The position numbers were made by a program, and so were the translations under genes. Under the pieces are notes generated by a model. It ran no database searches. It was not told the origin of the DNA and saw only the letters and a list, made by a program, of their open reading frames with translations. This document shows positions 1 through 5,186 of a DNA stretch of 5,186 bases, in pieces. Positions within the stretch are counted from its first letter, which is position 1, and each line of letters opens with the position of its first letter. This stretch comes from an uncultured Christensenellaceae bacterium (lineage in GTDB: Bacteria; Bacillota; Clostridia; Christensenellales; Christensenellaceae). The stretch is from positions 1 to 5,186 of the forward strand of contig CAKSBK010000097.1 in the NCBI GenBank assembly GCA_934438035.1. Reading direction: 5' to 3'.

Positions 1-829
1 AAATGTATCCCGTAAGCGAATGAGGATTATAAAACCTCCTGCCGTTAAAGCAGGAATGCGCCGCGGCTCCGAGACCTATATAGTCCTCAACTCTCCAATA
101 TTTTAGATTATGAGCGCATTCATAACCCGTTTTTGCAAAGTTTGAGATTTCATAACGAAAAATCCCCTCTTTTTTAAGCATGTCTCTTATAAGATAAAAC
201 ATACGCCTGTCGGTGTCTTCGTCCGGAAGCTCGGGATTTTCATTAAAAAGCGGAGTTCCCGGCTCCAGCTTTAAAGCATATGCCGAAACATGGGGTATAT
301 TAAGCAAAATGAGCTTTTTAACCGTATCTTCAATATCGCCCATCGTTTGAGAGGGAAGACTGTAAATTATATCCGCATTTATATTCTCTATTCCCGCCGC
401 TCTTAAAAAACTAACGGCATTAAAAAAGTCTTCAAAGGTATGCGTCCTGCCTATTCGCTTTAAAAGCCGGGCGTTCGCTGTTTGAAGACCTAACGAAACG
501 CGGTTAATTCCCGCGCTCTTATATTCCTCCGCTTTTTCTTCAGTAAGAGAATTCGGGTTCGCTTCGGCGGTTATTTCGGCGGCGTCTGTAAACTCTATAT
601 GCTTTTTTACTCCGTCAAGAAGCCTTTTAATCTCTCCTTTAGGTAAAACGGAGGGCGTCCCTCCGCCGATAAAAACCGTGTCGGCAATTTGCCCGCCGTA
701 TTCCGCCGCTTCCGAAATAACCGAGTCAATATAGCTTTCTATATATTTCTCTTTTCCGACATATGAAAGAAAGTCGCAGTAAGCGCACTTGCTTTTGCAA
801 AAGGGAATATGGATATAAAGTCCCGTCAT
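1..829 (-). CDS. hemW: HemW, radical SAM haem chaperone (C-terminus cut off by window edge)
   Basis: This is a radical SAM protein of the HemN/HemW family. HemW binds haem and a 4Fe-4S cluster and is thought to deliver haem to target proteins; it was long misannotated as an oxygen-independent coproporphyrinogen III oxidase. Translating from the ATG at 829 gives an open frame of 276 residues to the left edge; about 100 residues are missing against the usual 375-380. Visible motifs are the cluster motif C11-x3-C15-x2-C18 ([15 protein letters not shown]), GGGTPS at 55-60, RVSLGLQT at 110-117, and HNLKYW at 240-245, which matches the HNxxYW haem-binding motif of HemW. Cys18 is followed by Asp, not the CGC arrangement of true HemN. 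The start codon overlaps the lepA stop (ATGA) and has only a weak GGCGG-like ribosome site about 10 bases upstream, so translation is probably coupled to lepA. In many Bacillota hrcA-grpE-dnaK follow, outside this window. Confidence 0.95.
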   Translation of the reverse strand, partial: MTGLYIHIPFCKSKCAYCDFLSYVGKEKYIESYIDSVISEAAEYGGQIADTVFIGGGTPSVLPKGEIKRLLDGVKKHIEFTDAAEITAEANPNSLTEEKAEEYKSAGINRVSLGLQTANARLLKRIGRTHTFEDFFNAVSFLRAAGIENINADIIYSLPSQTMGDIEDTVKKLILLNIPHVSAYALKLEPGTPLFNENPELPDEDTDRRMFYLIRDMLKKEGIFRYEISNFAKTGYECAHNLKYWRVEDYIGLGAAAHSCFNGRRFYNPHSLTGYI

Positions 830-2619
830 ATTTTCAAAACCGCCATAAACGCCTCCGAGGGAACCTGAACGGAGCCTACCTGTCTCATGCGCTTTTTACC
901 TTCCTTTTGCTTTTCAAGAAGCTTCTTTTTTCTTGAAATATCTCCGCCGTAGCACTTTGCAAGAACGTCTTTTCTCATAGCCTTAACGGTTTCTCTCGCT
1001 ATGATTTTCCCTCCTACAGCCGCCTGTATGGGAATTTCAAACATCTGTCTCGGGATAACCTCTTTAAGCTTTTCGGCAATAGCTCTTCCGCGCGAATACG
1101 CTCTGTCTTTATGAACTATTAAGGATAGAGCGTCGCAAAGCTCTCCGTTTAAAAGAATGTCAAGCTTAACAAGCTCGGAGCGTTCGTAGCCCTTTATTTC
1201 GTAGTCCATTGAAGCGTAGCCGCGGGTTCTGCTCTTTAATATGTCAAAAAAGTCGTAAATAATTTCGTTTAACGGCAGGTCGTAATGCAATACAACTCTC
1301 GTCTGCTCAAGATATTCCATATTTCTGAAGGTGCCGCGCTTTTCCTGGCAGATATCCATAACCGCGCCTACGTATTCCTCCGGAGTCATAACGGAAACGT
1401 CTGCGATAGGCTCTTCCATATGGTCGACCTCAGAAGGGTCGGGAAGACTTGTAGGATTGTCAACCTCAACGACCTCCCCCGACATTTTAACCACCTTATA
1501 GCTTACGCTCGGAGCCGTCGTAACGAGGTCCAAATCAAACTCTCTTTCAAGGCGCTCCTGTATTATTTCCATATGAAGCAATCCCAAAAATCCGCAGCGG
1601 AAACCGAATCCGAGAGCGACCGAGGTTTCCGGCTGGTATTCCAAAGAAGCGTCGTTTAAAAGAAGCTTTTCCAGCGCCTCCTTTAAGTCGTCATATCTTG
1701 CGCCGTCGGCAGGATAAATTCCGCAGAAAACCATGGGCGTTACTTTTTTATATCCCGCAAGAGGAGTATCCGTCGGGTTGAGCGCATCCGTAACCGTATC
1801 GCCCACTCTGGTATCTTGAATATTTTTAATCGACGCCGCAATATATCCTACGTCGCCCGCCCTGAGTTCCTTAACAGGAGTAAGCGAAGGGGTAAACACG
1901 CCCGTTTCAACAACGTCAAAATCCTGCTTTGTCGCCATAAAGCGTATTTTCGTTCCCTCTTTAACGCTGCCGTCCATCACCCTTACATAGCTTATAGCGC
2001 CCTTGTAATTATCGTAGTAAGAGTCAAAAACAAGCGCCTTTAAAGGCTTTTTGCTGTCTCCATTGGGAGCCGGCAGGTGATCTACTATAGCGTCTAAAAC
2101 CTCTTTTATACCTATACCCGCTTTTGCTGAAATTCTCGGCGCATAGCTGCAGTCAAGCCCTATTACGTCTTCAATTTCCCGCGCGACCTCCTCCGCTCTT
2201 TGAGAGGGTAAGTCTATCTTATTTATAACGGGCAGAATTTCAAGGTCGTTATCAAGCGCCAAATATACGTTTGCAAGCGTCTGCGCTTCAATTCCCTGAG
2301 TTGCGTCTACGACGAGTATCGCTCCCTCGCAGGCTGCAAGAGAGCGGGAAACCTCGTAGTTAAAGTCCACATGTCCGGGAGTATCTATTAGGTTGAAAGT
2401 ATATTCCACCCCGTCTTTTTCGTGATACATTCTTACAGCCTGAGATTTTATGGTTATTCCCCTCTCTCTTTCAAGGTCCATAGTGTCTAAAAGCTGTTCT
2501 TCCATGTCTCTTTTTGAGACGGTCCCCGTCATTTCGATAAGGCGGTCCGCAAGTGTGGATTTTCCGTGATCTATATGAGCTATAATGCAAAAATTTCTTA
2601 TATTATCCTGTCTTGACAT
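826..2619 (-). CDS. lepA: Elongation factor 4 (LepA), ribosomal translocation/back-translocation GTPase
   Basis: LepA/EF4 is a translational GTPase that binds the ribosome and affects translocation or initiation, mainly under stress. From the chosen start the protein is 597 residues, close to the family's usual ~600. The G domain shows G1 AHIDHGKST (14-22), G2 RGITIK (53-58), G3 DTPGH (79-83, with the catalytic-type His83), G4 NKID (133-136) and G5 SAK (164-166). An EF-G-like region contains [14 protein letters not shown] (338-351). The LepA-specific C-terminal domain ends in a basic segment ([19 protein letters not shown], 558-576) and [12 protein letters not shown]. An in-frame ATG at 2661 would add 14 residues, but it lies at or next to the predicted transcription start and has no ribosome site. 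The ATG at 2619 has GGAGG five bases upstream (2625-2629); the adjacent ATG at 2622 is only two bases from it. The gene is first in a lepA-hemW operon. No disrupted motif was seen. Confidence 0.98.
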   Translation of the reverse strand: MSRQDNIRNFCIIAHIDHGKSTLADRLIEMTGTVSKRDMEEQLLDTMDLERERGITIKSQAVRMYHEKDGVEYTFNLIDTPGHVDFNYEVSRSLAACEGAILVVDATQGIEAQTLANVYLALDNDLEILPVINKIDLPSQRAEEVAREIEDVIGLDCSYAPRISAKAGIGIKEVLDAIVDHLPAPNGDSKKPLKALVFDSYYDNYKGAISYVRVMDGSVKEGTKIRFMATKQDFDVVETGVFTPSLTPVKELRAGDVGYIAASIKNIQDTRVGDTVTDALNPTDTPLAGYKKVTPMVFCGIYPADGARYDDLKEALEKLLLNDASLEYQPETSVALGFGFRCGFLGLLHMEIIQERLEREFDLDLVTTAPSVSYKVVKMSGEVVEVDNPTSLPDPSEVDHMEEPIADVSVMTPEEYVGAVMDICQEKRGTFRNMEYLEQTRVVLHYDLPLNEIIYDFFDILKSRTRGYASMDYEIKGYERSELVKLDILLNGELCDALSLIVHKDRAYSRGRAIAEKLKEVIPRQMFEIPIQAAVGGKIIARETVKAMRKDVLAKCYGGDISRKKKLLEKQKEGKKRMRQVGSVQVPSEAFMAVLKI

Positions 2620-2624
2620 CATTA

Positions 2625-2629
2625 CCTCC
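2625..2629 (-). promoter_or_regulatory. lepA ribosome binding site
   Basis: GGAGG on the minus strand sits five bases before the ATG at 2619 and two bases before the ATG at 2622. It argues for the 2619 start (protein beginning [10 protein letters not shown]) over the longer reading from 2661, which has no such site. Confidence 0.8.
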
Positions 2630-2666
2630 GTAAAATTTGCCGTATTCGCAAATGAAGTCAATTTAT

Positions 2667-2695
2667 ATTTTATTGTAAAACGCTGTAAATTGCAA
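2667..2695 (-). promoter_or_regulatory. Probable sigma-A type promoter for lepA-hemW
   Basis: On the minus strand a -35 element TTGCAA (2690-2695) is followed by a 17-base spacer and a -10 element TAAAAT (2667-2672), within one or two mismatches of consensus at ideal spacing. Transcription would start near 2660, leaving a leader of about 40 bases before the ATG at 2619. This placement also makes the upstream ATG at 2661 an unlikely start. It is a pattern match and has not been tested. Confidence 0.6.
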
Positions 2696-2701
2696 GATTT
2701 C

Positions 2702-2732
2702 TTTAACCTCTCGTATGAATTTATGCTATACT
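2702..2732 (+). promoter_or_regulatory. Probable extended -10 promoter for the LUD/PanE-like operon
   Basis: TGCTATACT at 2724-2732 is an extended -10 element (TG, one base, then TATACT, one mismatch from TATAAT). The best -35 candidate is the weak TTTAAC at 2702-2707, with a long 19-base spacer; extended -10 promoters often tolerate this. Transcription would start near 2739, giving a leader of about 24 bases. A ribosome site AGGAG (2751-2755) lies seven bases before the ATG at 2763. The promoter fires away from the lepA promoter, and an inverted repeat overlaps its -10 element. Confidence 0.6.
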
Positions 2733-2747
2733 TTATTTATAGCTTAA
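2721..2747. repeat. Imperfect inverted repeat over the -10/start region (candidate operator)
   Basis: TTATGCTATA (2721-2730) and TATAGCTTAA (2738-2747) are 10-base arms with one mismatch around a 7-base centre; the inner six pairs (GCTATA/TATAGC) are perfect. The repeat covers the -10 element and the predicted transcription start of the rightward operon, where a repressor would block transcription. There is no G/C-rich stem or T-run, so it does not look like a terminator. Binding by a regulator is inference; A/T-rich DNA yields some such repeats by chance. Confidence 0.4.
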
Positions 2748-2762
2748 GAGAGGAGAGACATA

Positions 2763-3383
2763 ATGGATAATAAAATAGAAGCCTTGGTAAAGGTATTAAA
2801 CAGGCACCATTTTACCGCATATGCGGCAAAGAACGCCGAAGAAGCAAAAGAGATTGTAAAGAAACTCGTTAAAGACGCAAAAACAGTCGGCGCGGGAGGC
2901 AGCACAACCCTTTACCGTTCCGGAATATGGGAAATGATAGCAGACGACCCCGAAAAGACGTTTTATAATTCAGTATACGCAATAAAACACGGTCAAAACC
3001 CTGAGGACGCCATGAAAGCCGGCATGAATGCGGACGTATATTTAACCTCTTCAAACGCAATAACCGAGGGCGGAAGCATAGTAAATATCGACGGCACGGG
3101 AAACCGCTGCGCCGCAATGTTTTACGGCCCTAAAAGAGTCGTTTTCGTAATAGGCAAAAACAAAATTGCGGAAAATTACGAAAAAGCAATGGAGCATATT
3201 AAAAACGTATCATGTCCCAATAACGCAAAAAGGCTTAAAAAAACCACGCCCTGCGCAATAACAGGAAAATGCGCAGACTGCAACGGGCTTGACAGAATGT
3301 GTAACGTAACAACAATAATAGAGCGTCCGACAAGGGGTAAAGACATGCACGTAATACTTGTCGACGAGGATTTGGGAGACTGA
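2763..3383 (+). CDS. Stand-alone LUD-domain protein (lactate utilization/LutC-like family)
   Basis: This 206-residue soluble protein belongs to the LUD superfamily (LutC/YkgG, formerly DUF162), in the short form that carries the LUD domain alone. LutB and LutC are parts of an iron-sulphur lactate oxidase complex, but the biochemical role of stand-alone members is not established. Supporting segments are TVGAGGSTTL (41-50), the stretch from SSNAITEGGS (96-105) to VNIDGTGNR (107-115), and RVVFVIGKNKI (125-135). A cysteine-rich segment near the C-terminus, C164-x5-C170-x2-C173-x6-C180, with C151 upstream, could bind metal or an iron-sulphur cluster; that is inference. No signal peptide or membrane segment is seen. 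AGGAG seven bases upstream supports the start. The stop is one base from the next gene, so the two are probably co-translated. No lutA or lutB is in the window, so a lactate role should not be assumed. Confidence 0.85.
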   Translation: MDNKIEALVKVLNRHHFTAYAAKNAEEAKEIVKKLVKDAKTVGAGGSTTLYRSGIWEMIADDPEKTFYNSVYAIKHGQNPEDAMKAGMNADVYLTSSNAITEGGSIVNIDGTGNRCAAMFYGPKRVVFVIGKNKIAENYEKAMEHIKNVSCPNNAKRLKKTTPCAITGKCADCNGLDRMCNVTTIIERPTRGKDMHVILVDEDLGD

Positions 3384-3384
3384 T

Positions 3385-4296
3385 ATGGCAATTAAAAACG
3401 CCGCAATAATAGGCATGGGAGCCCTCGGGCTTCTTTACGGCTCAAAAATATATAAAAATATCGGAAAGGACGCCGTAAGCTATATTTTAGACGACGACAG
3501 ATTCGAAAGCTACAAGAAAAAAAGCTTTACGGTTAACGGAGAGGAAGTTTTTCTTCCCACGGTGCGCGCTGACGAAGCCGGTTCTTACGACCTTGTAATA
3601 GTCGCAGTCAAATATAATTCCCTCAACAGCGCGCTTGAAACCATGAAAAACTGCGTAGGCTCAAACACCGTCATAATCTCCGTAATGAACGGAATAGACA
3701 GCGAAGAGATAATCGCAAGAAGATACGGCGAAGAAAAGCTTCTTTACGCAATCGCTCAGGGAATGGACGCAATGAGAGAAAAAAGCGCCCTTACATATTC
3801 AAAAAGCGGAACGGTGCTTCTCGGAATAACGGATAAACGCAAAAGAGAAAAGCTTGACGACGTATGTGAGTTTTTCACAAAAGCAAAAATAGAATATTCC
3901 GTCCCGGGAGACATAATGCATGCGCTTTGGGGAAAATTTCTGCTCAACGTCGGCGTAAACCAGGCTTGTATGGTTTTTAAAACCACCTACGGCGGAGTGC
4001 TAGAAGAGGGCGAAGCCAACAGATCTATGATAGCCGCAATGAGAGAAGTAATCGCCATAGCCCGCGCGGAAGGAGTCGAGCTTACCGAAAAAGACCTGAA
4101 TTTTTATGTAGATATAGAAAAGAAGCTTCTTCCCGACAGCATGCCGTCAATGGCTCAGGACGGCGCCGCAAAGCGCCCCTCAGAAGTGGAAATGTTCGCG
4201 GGAACCGTAATAAAAATAGCAAAAAAGCATAACATACTCGTTCCGGAAAACACTTTTCTTTATAAAAAAGTAAAAGAAATGGAAGCGGAGTATTAA
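3385..4296 (+). CDS. Ketopantoate reductase (PanE/ApbA) family protein
   Basis: At 303 residues the protein matches the usual PanE length. PanE reduces 2-dehydropantoate to pantoate with NADPH in pantothenate and CoA synthesis, but many paralogues act on other 2-oxo acids. The N-terminal Rossmann fold has G10-M-G-A-L-G15. Other family marks are AVKYNS (74-79), the VMNGID segment with N102 (equivalent to the substrate-contacting Asn of E. coli PanE), WGKFLLNVGVNQ (182-193) with the likely catalytic K184, and SMAQD (255-259) followed by PSEVEMFAG (265-273), where E267 fits the catalytic Glu. VPENTFLY (286-293) is the typical C-terminal signature. A TTG at 3358 would extend the frame by nine residues into the LUD gene. 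The ATG at 3385 is preferred because GGGAG lies six bases upstream and it follows the LUD stop by one base. With no panB, panC or panD nearby, true PanE activity is plausible but unproven, so no symbol is given. Confidence 0.88.
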   Translation: MAIKNAAIIGMGALGLLYGSKIYKNIGKDAVSYILDDDRFESYKKKSFTVNGEEVFLPTVRADEAGSYDLVIVAVKYNSLNSALETMKNCVGSNTVIISVMNGIDSEEIIARRYGEEKLLYAIAQGMDAMREKSALTYSKSGTVLLGITDKRKREKLDDVCEFFTKAKIEYSVPGDIMHALWGKFLLNVGVNQACMVFKTTYGGVLEEGEANRSMIAAMREVIAIARAEGVELTEKDLNFYVDIEKKLLPDSMPSMAQDGAAKRPSEVEMFAGTVIKIAKKHNILVPENTFLYKKVKEMEAEY

Positions 4297-4335
4297 AAAA
4301 ACGCCGTCTGTAATTAAACAGACGGCTGTTTATTT
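4295..4335. terminator. Bidirectional rho-independent terminator between convergent genes
   Basis: GCCGTCTG (4303-4310) pairs perfectly with CAGACGGC (4319-4326); a further T-A pair leaves a six-base loop (AATTAA). Read on the minus strand, the stem is followed by G and seven T (the A-run at 4295-4301), a strong terminator for the SDR gene. Read on the plus strand, the tail is TGTTTATTTAAG, a broken but usable T-rich tract ending the LUD/PanE-like operon. The A-run overlaps the stop codon of the PanE-like gene. Confidence 0.9.
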
Positions 4336-4344
4336 AAGTTTTTA

Positions 4345-5145
4345 TTACGGTCTTTGACCTAAAGCACCCTCAAGAGTAATCGTCTCGCCCGACATATATT
4401 TAAAATCGGGGGAAGCAAGCTGAACGCATGCGCGGCCGATCTCTGTCTCCGCATCTGCAAAATGCCCCATGGGCGGAGTATGTACGTTCTTTAAAAATGC
4501 GTCCGGATAAGCGTTTTTAAACTGCTCAAGCTGCGCAGTCCAAGCGAGCGGGCAAACAATGTTTACGTTTATTCCGTCCTTCGCCCATTCCGTAGCGGCA
4601 ACTCTCGTAAGACCTCTTATTCCCTCCTTTGCGGCAGCGTATGCGCACTGACCGAAGTTTCCGAAAAGACCTGCGCCGGAAGCAAAGTTTATAACGGAAC
4701 CCTTTGCCTCTTTAAGATAAGGATAGCAAGCTTTCATATAGTAAAAAGCAGCGTATAAGCCGGAATATACGGCAAGATCAAACTGTGCCGTTGTATGGTC
4801 CGCAAGCGGCACGCCGGAAGCCGACGCCTGAGCGTTGTTTATAAGCACGTCTATTCTTCCAAATGCGTCAACAGCCTGCTTAACCACGTTTGAAACAACC
4901 GCTTCGTTATCCGCTCCGGAGGATACGTCAGCCGCAACCGCAAGAACCTTTATGCCGTAAAGCCTCTCAAGCTCCTCTTTTGCATCCTCTAACTTTTTTA
5001 CGTTTCTTCCTGTGATAACTAAATTCGCACCTTCTTTGGCATACGCCGTAGCAATGCCATAGCCGATAGAACCGCATTTTCCGTCTGAAAGAACCGAACG
5101 TCCGCCGCCGGTAATTATGGCGACTTTACCTGTTAAAAAACCCAT
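4345..5145 (-). CDS. SDR-family NAD(P)-dependent oxidoreductase with atypical cofactor loop
   Basis: This is a short-chain dehydrogenase/reductase of 266 residues, a normal length for a classical SDR; its substrate is unknown. The Rossmann fold shows TGGGR (12-16), but the glycine motif is then interrupted by about nine residues (17-25) before SIGYGIA (26-32). TGRN at 45-48, with R47 after the second strand, suggests NADP(H). D73 in the AADVS segment fits the adenine-contact site. The catalytic S156 (INFASGAG), Y169 and K173 (YAAAK) are intact and correctly spaced. Unusual features are NNAQ (103-106) for NNAG, G129 where the tetrad Asn normally lies, CPL (198-200) for the usual PG, and LEGA (258-261) near the end for the usual DGG. 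An ATG at 5154 abuts the GGAGG at 5155-5159 with no spacer, so the ATG at 5145, nine bases away, is preferred. The gene converges on the PanE-like gene and ends at the shared terminator; its promoter is probably beyond the right edge. Confidence 0.9.
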   Translation of the reverse strand: MGFLTGKVAIITGGGRSVLSDGKCGSIGYGIATAYAKEGANLVITGRNVKKLEDAKEELERLYGIKVLAVAADVSSGADNEAVVSNVVKQAVDAFGRIDVLINNAQASASGVPLADHTTAQFDLAVYSGLYAAFYYMKACYPYLKEAKGSVINFASGAGLFGNFGQCAYAAAKEGIRGLTRVAATEWAKDGINVNIVCPLAWTAQLEQFKNAYPDAFLKNVHTPPMGHFADAETEIGRACVQLASPDFKYMSGETITLEGALGQRP

Positions 5146-5154
5146 TTTCTTCAT

Positions 5155-5159
5155 CCTCC
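5155..5159 (-). promoter_or_regulatory. SDR gene ribosome binding site
   Basis: GGAGG on the minus strand directly abuts the ATG at 5154 and lies nine bases before the in-frame ATG at 5145. A ribosome cannot readily use a start with no spacer, so the site favours the protein beginning MGFLTGK. No clear promoter is seen in the 27 bases between this site and the window edge. Confidence 0.7.
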
Positions 5160-5186
5160 AGTATTTTCTTTAGCTCTGTTTATTTT

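Noticed and set aside
1..829. Annotation as HemN, oxygen-independent coproporphyrinogen III oxidase
   Set aside because: The CxxxCxxC motif is followed by Asp and not by the HemN CGC arrangement, HNxxYW is present, and the lepA neighbour is typical of HemW.
1285..2043. Plus-strand open frames of 124 and 75 residues opposite lepA
   Set aside because: They lie entirely inside lepA on the other strand, have no recognisable motifs and no supporting ribosome site; they are reading-frame shadows.
2620..2661. A 14-residue N-terminal extension of LepA from the ATG at 2661
   Set aside because: The codon coincides with the predicted transcription start, has no ribosome site, and the added residues are not typical of LepA; the ATG at 2619 has GGAGG at five bases.
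2585..2770. A 61-residue plus-strand frame spanning the divergent promoter region
   Set aside because: It runs through the lepA start, both promoters and the LUD ribosome site, and begins inside lepA antisense; translation there is implausible.
2869..3416. Minus-strand open frames opposite the LUD gene and the start of the PanE-like gene
   Set aside because: They are antisense to well-supported genes, overlap each other, have low-quality composition and match no family I recognise.
4345..5145. SDR as a FabI-type enoyl-ACP reductase because of the SIGYGIA segment
   Set aside because: The active site is the classical YAAAK (YxxxK) with a preceding Ser, not the FabI YxxxxxxK-type pattern, and the loop insertion is longer than in FabI.
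1..5186. Mobile element, CRISPR array, phage gene, toxin-antitoxin or structural RNA
   Set aside because: I found no repeated spacers, transposase or integrase motifs, terminal inverted repeats, tRNA-like folds or riboswitch leaders; the five genes and short intergenic sites explain nearly every base.

Overview
The window looks like ordinary chromosome from a low-to-moderate GC member of the Bacillota, most likely an anaerobic clostridial lineage. This rests on the lepA-hemW gene order typical of that phylum, strong GGAGG-type ribosome binding sites, A/T-rich promoters of the sigma-A type and heavy use of ATA for isoleucine. The species assignment is inference only. All coding capacity is accounted for by five genes, and I see no mobile element, CRISPR array, tRNA, rRNA or riboswitch.

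Layout: (1) On the minus strand, lepA (elongation factor 4, start at 2619) is followed by hemW (start at 829, overlapping the lepA stop as ATGA). hemW runs off the left edge with 276 residues visible. (2) A 143-bp divergent intergenic region (2620-2762) holds a well-formed promoter for lepA and an extended -10 promoter for the rightward genes; the latter is covered by an imperfect inverted repeat that could be an operator. (3) On the plus strand, a stand-alone LUD-domain protein (2763-3383) is followed after one base by a ketopantoate reductase/PanE-family protein (3385-4296), forming a tight two-gene operon. (4) A bidirectional hairpin terminator (about 4295-4335) separates this operon from a convergent minus-strand SDR oxidoreductase (4345-5145), whose promoter would lie beyond the right edge.

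How the genes work together: lepA and hemW are a conserved housekeeping pair (ribosome-associated GTPase and haem chaperone) with no evident link to the rest. The LUD and PanE-like proteins are probably co-translated and may act in one redox or 2-oxo/2-hydroxy-acid process, but their substrate cannot be read from sequence. The SDR keeps the catalytic Ser-Tyr-Lys but departs from classical SDR motifs at several other sites, including a roughly 9-residue insertion in the cofactor loop. No convincing new multi-gene system is present. The most useful leads are the SDR's divergent motif set, the LUD/PanE-like operon and its candidate operator.
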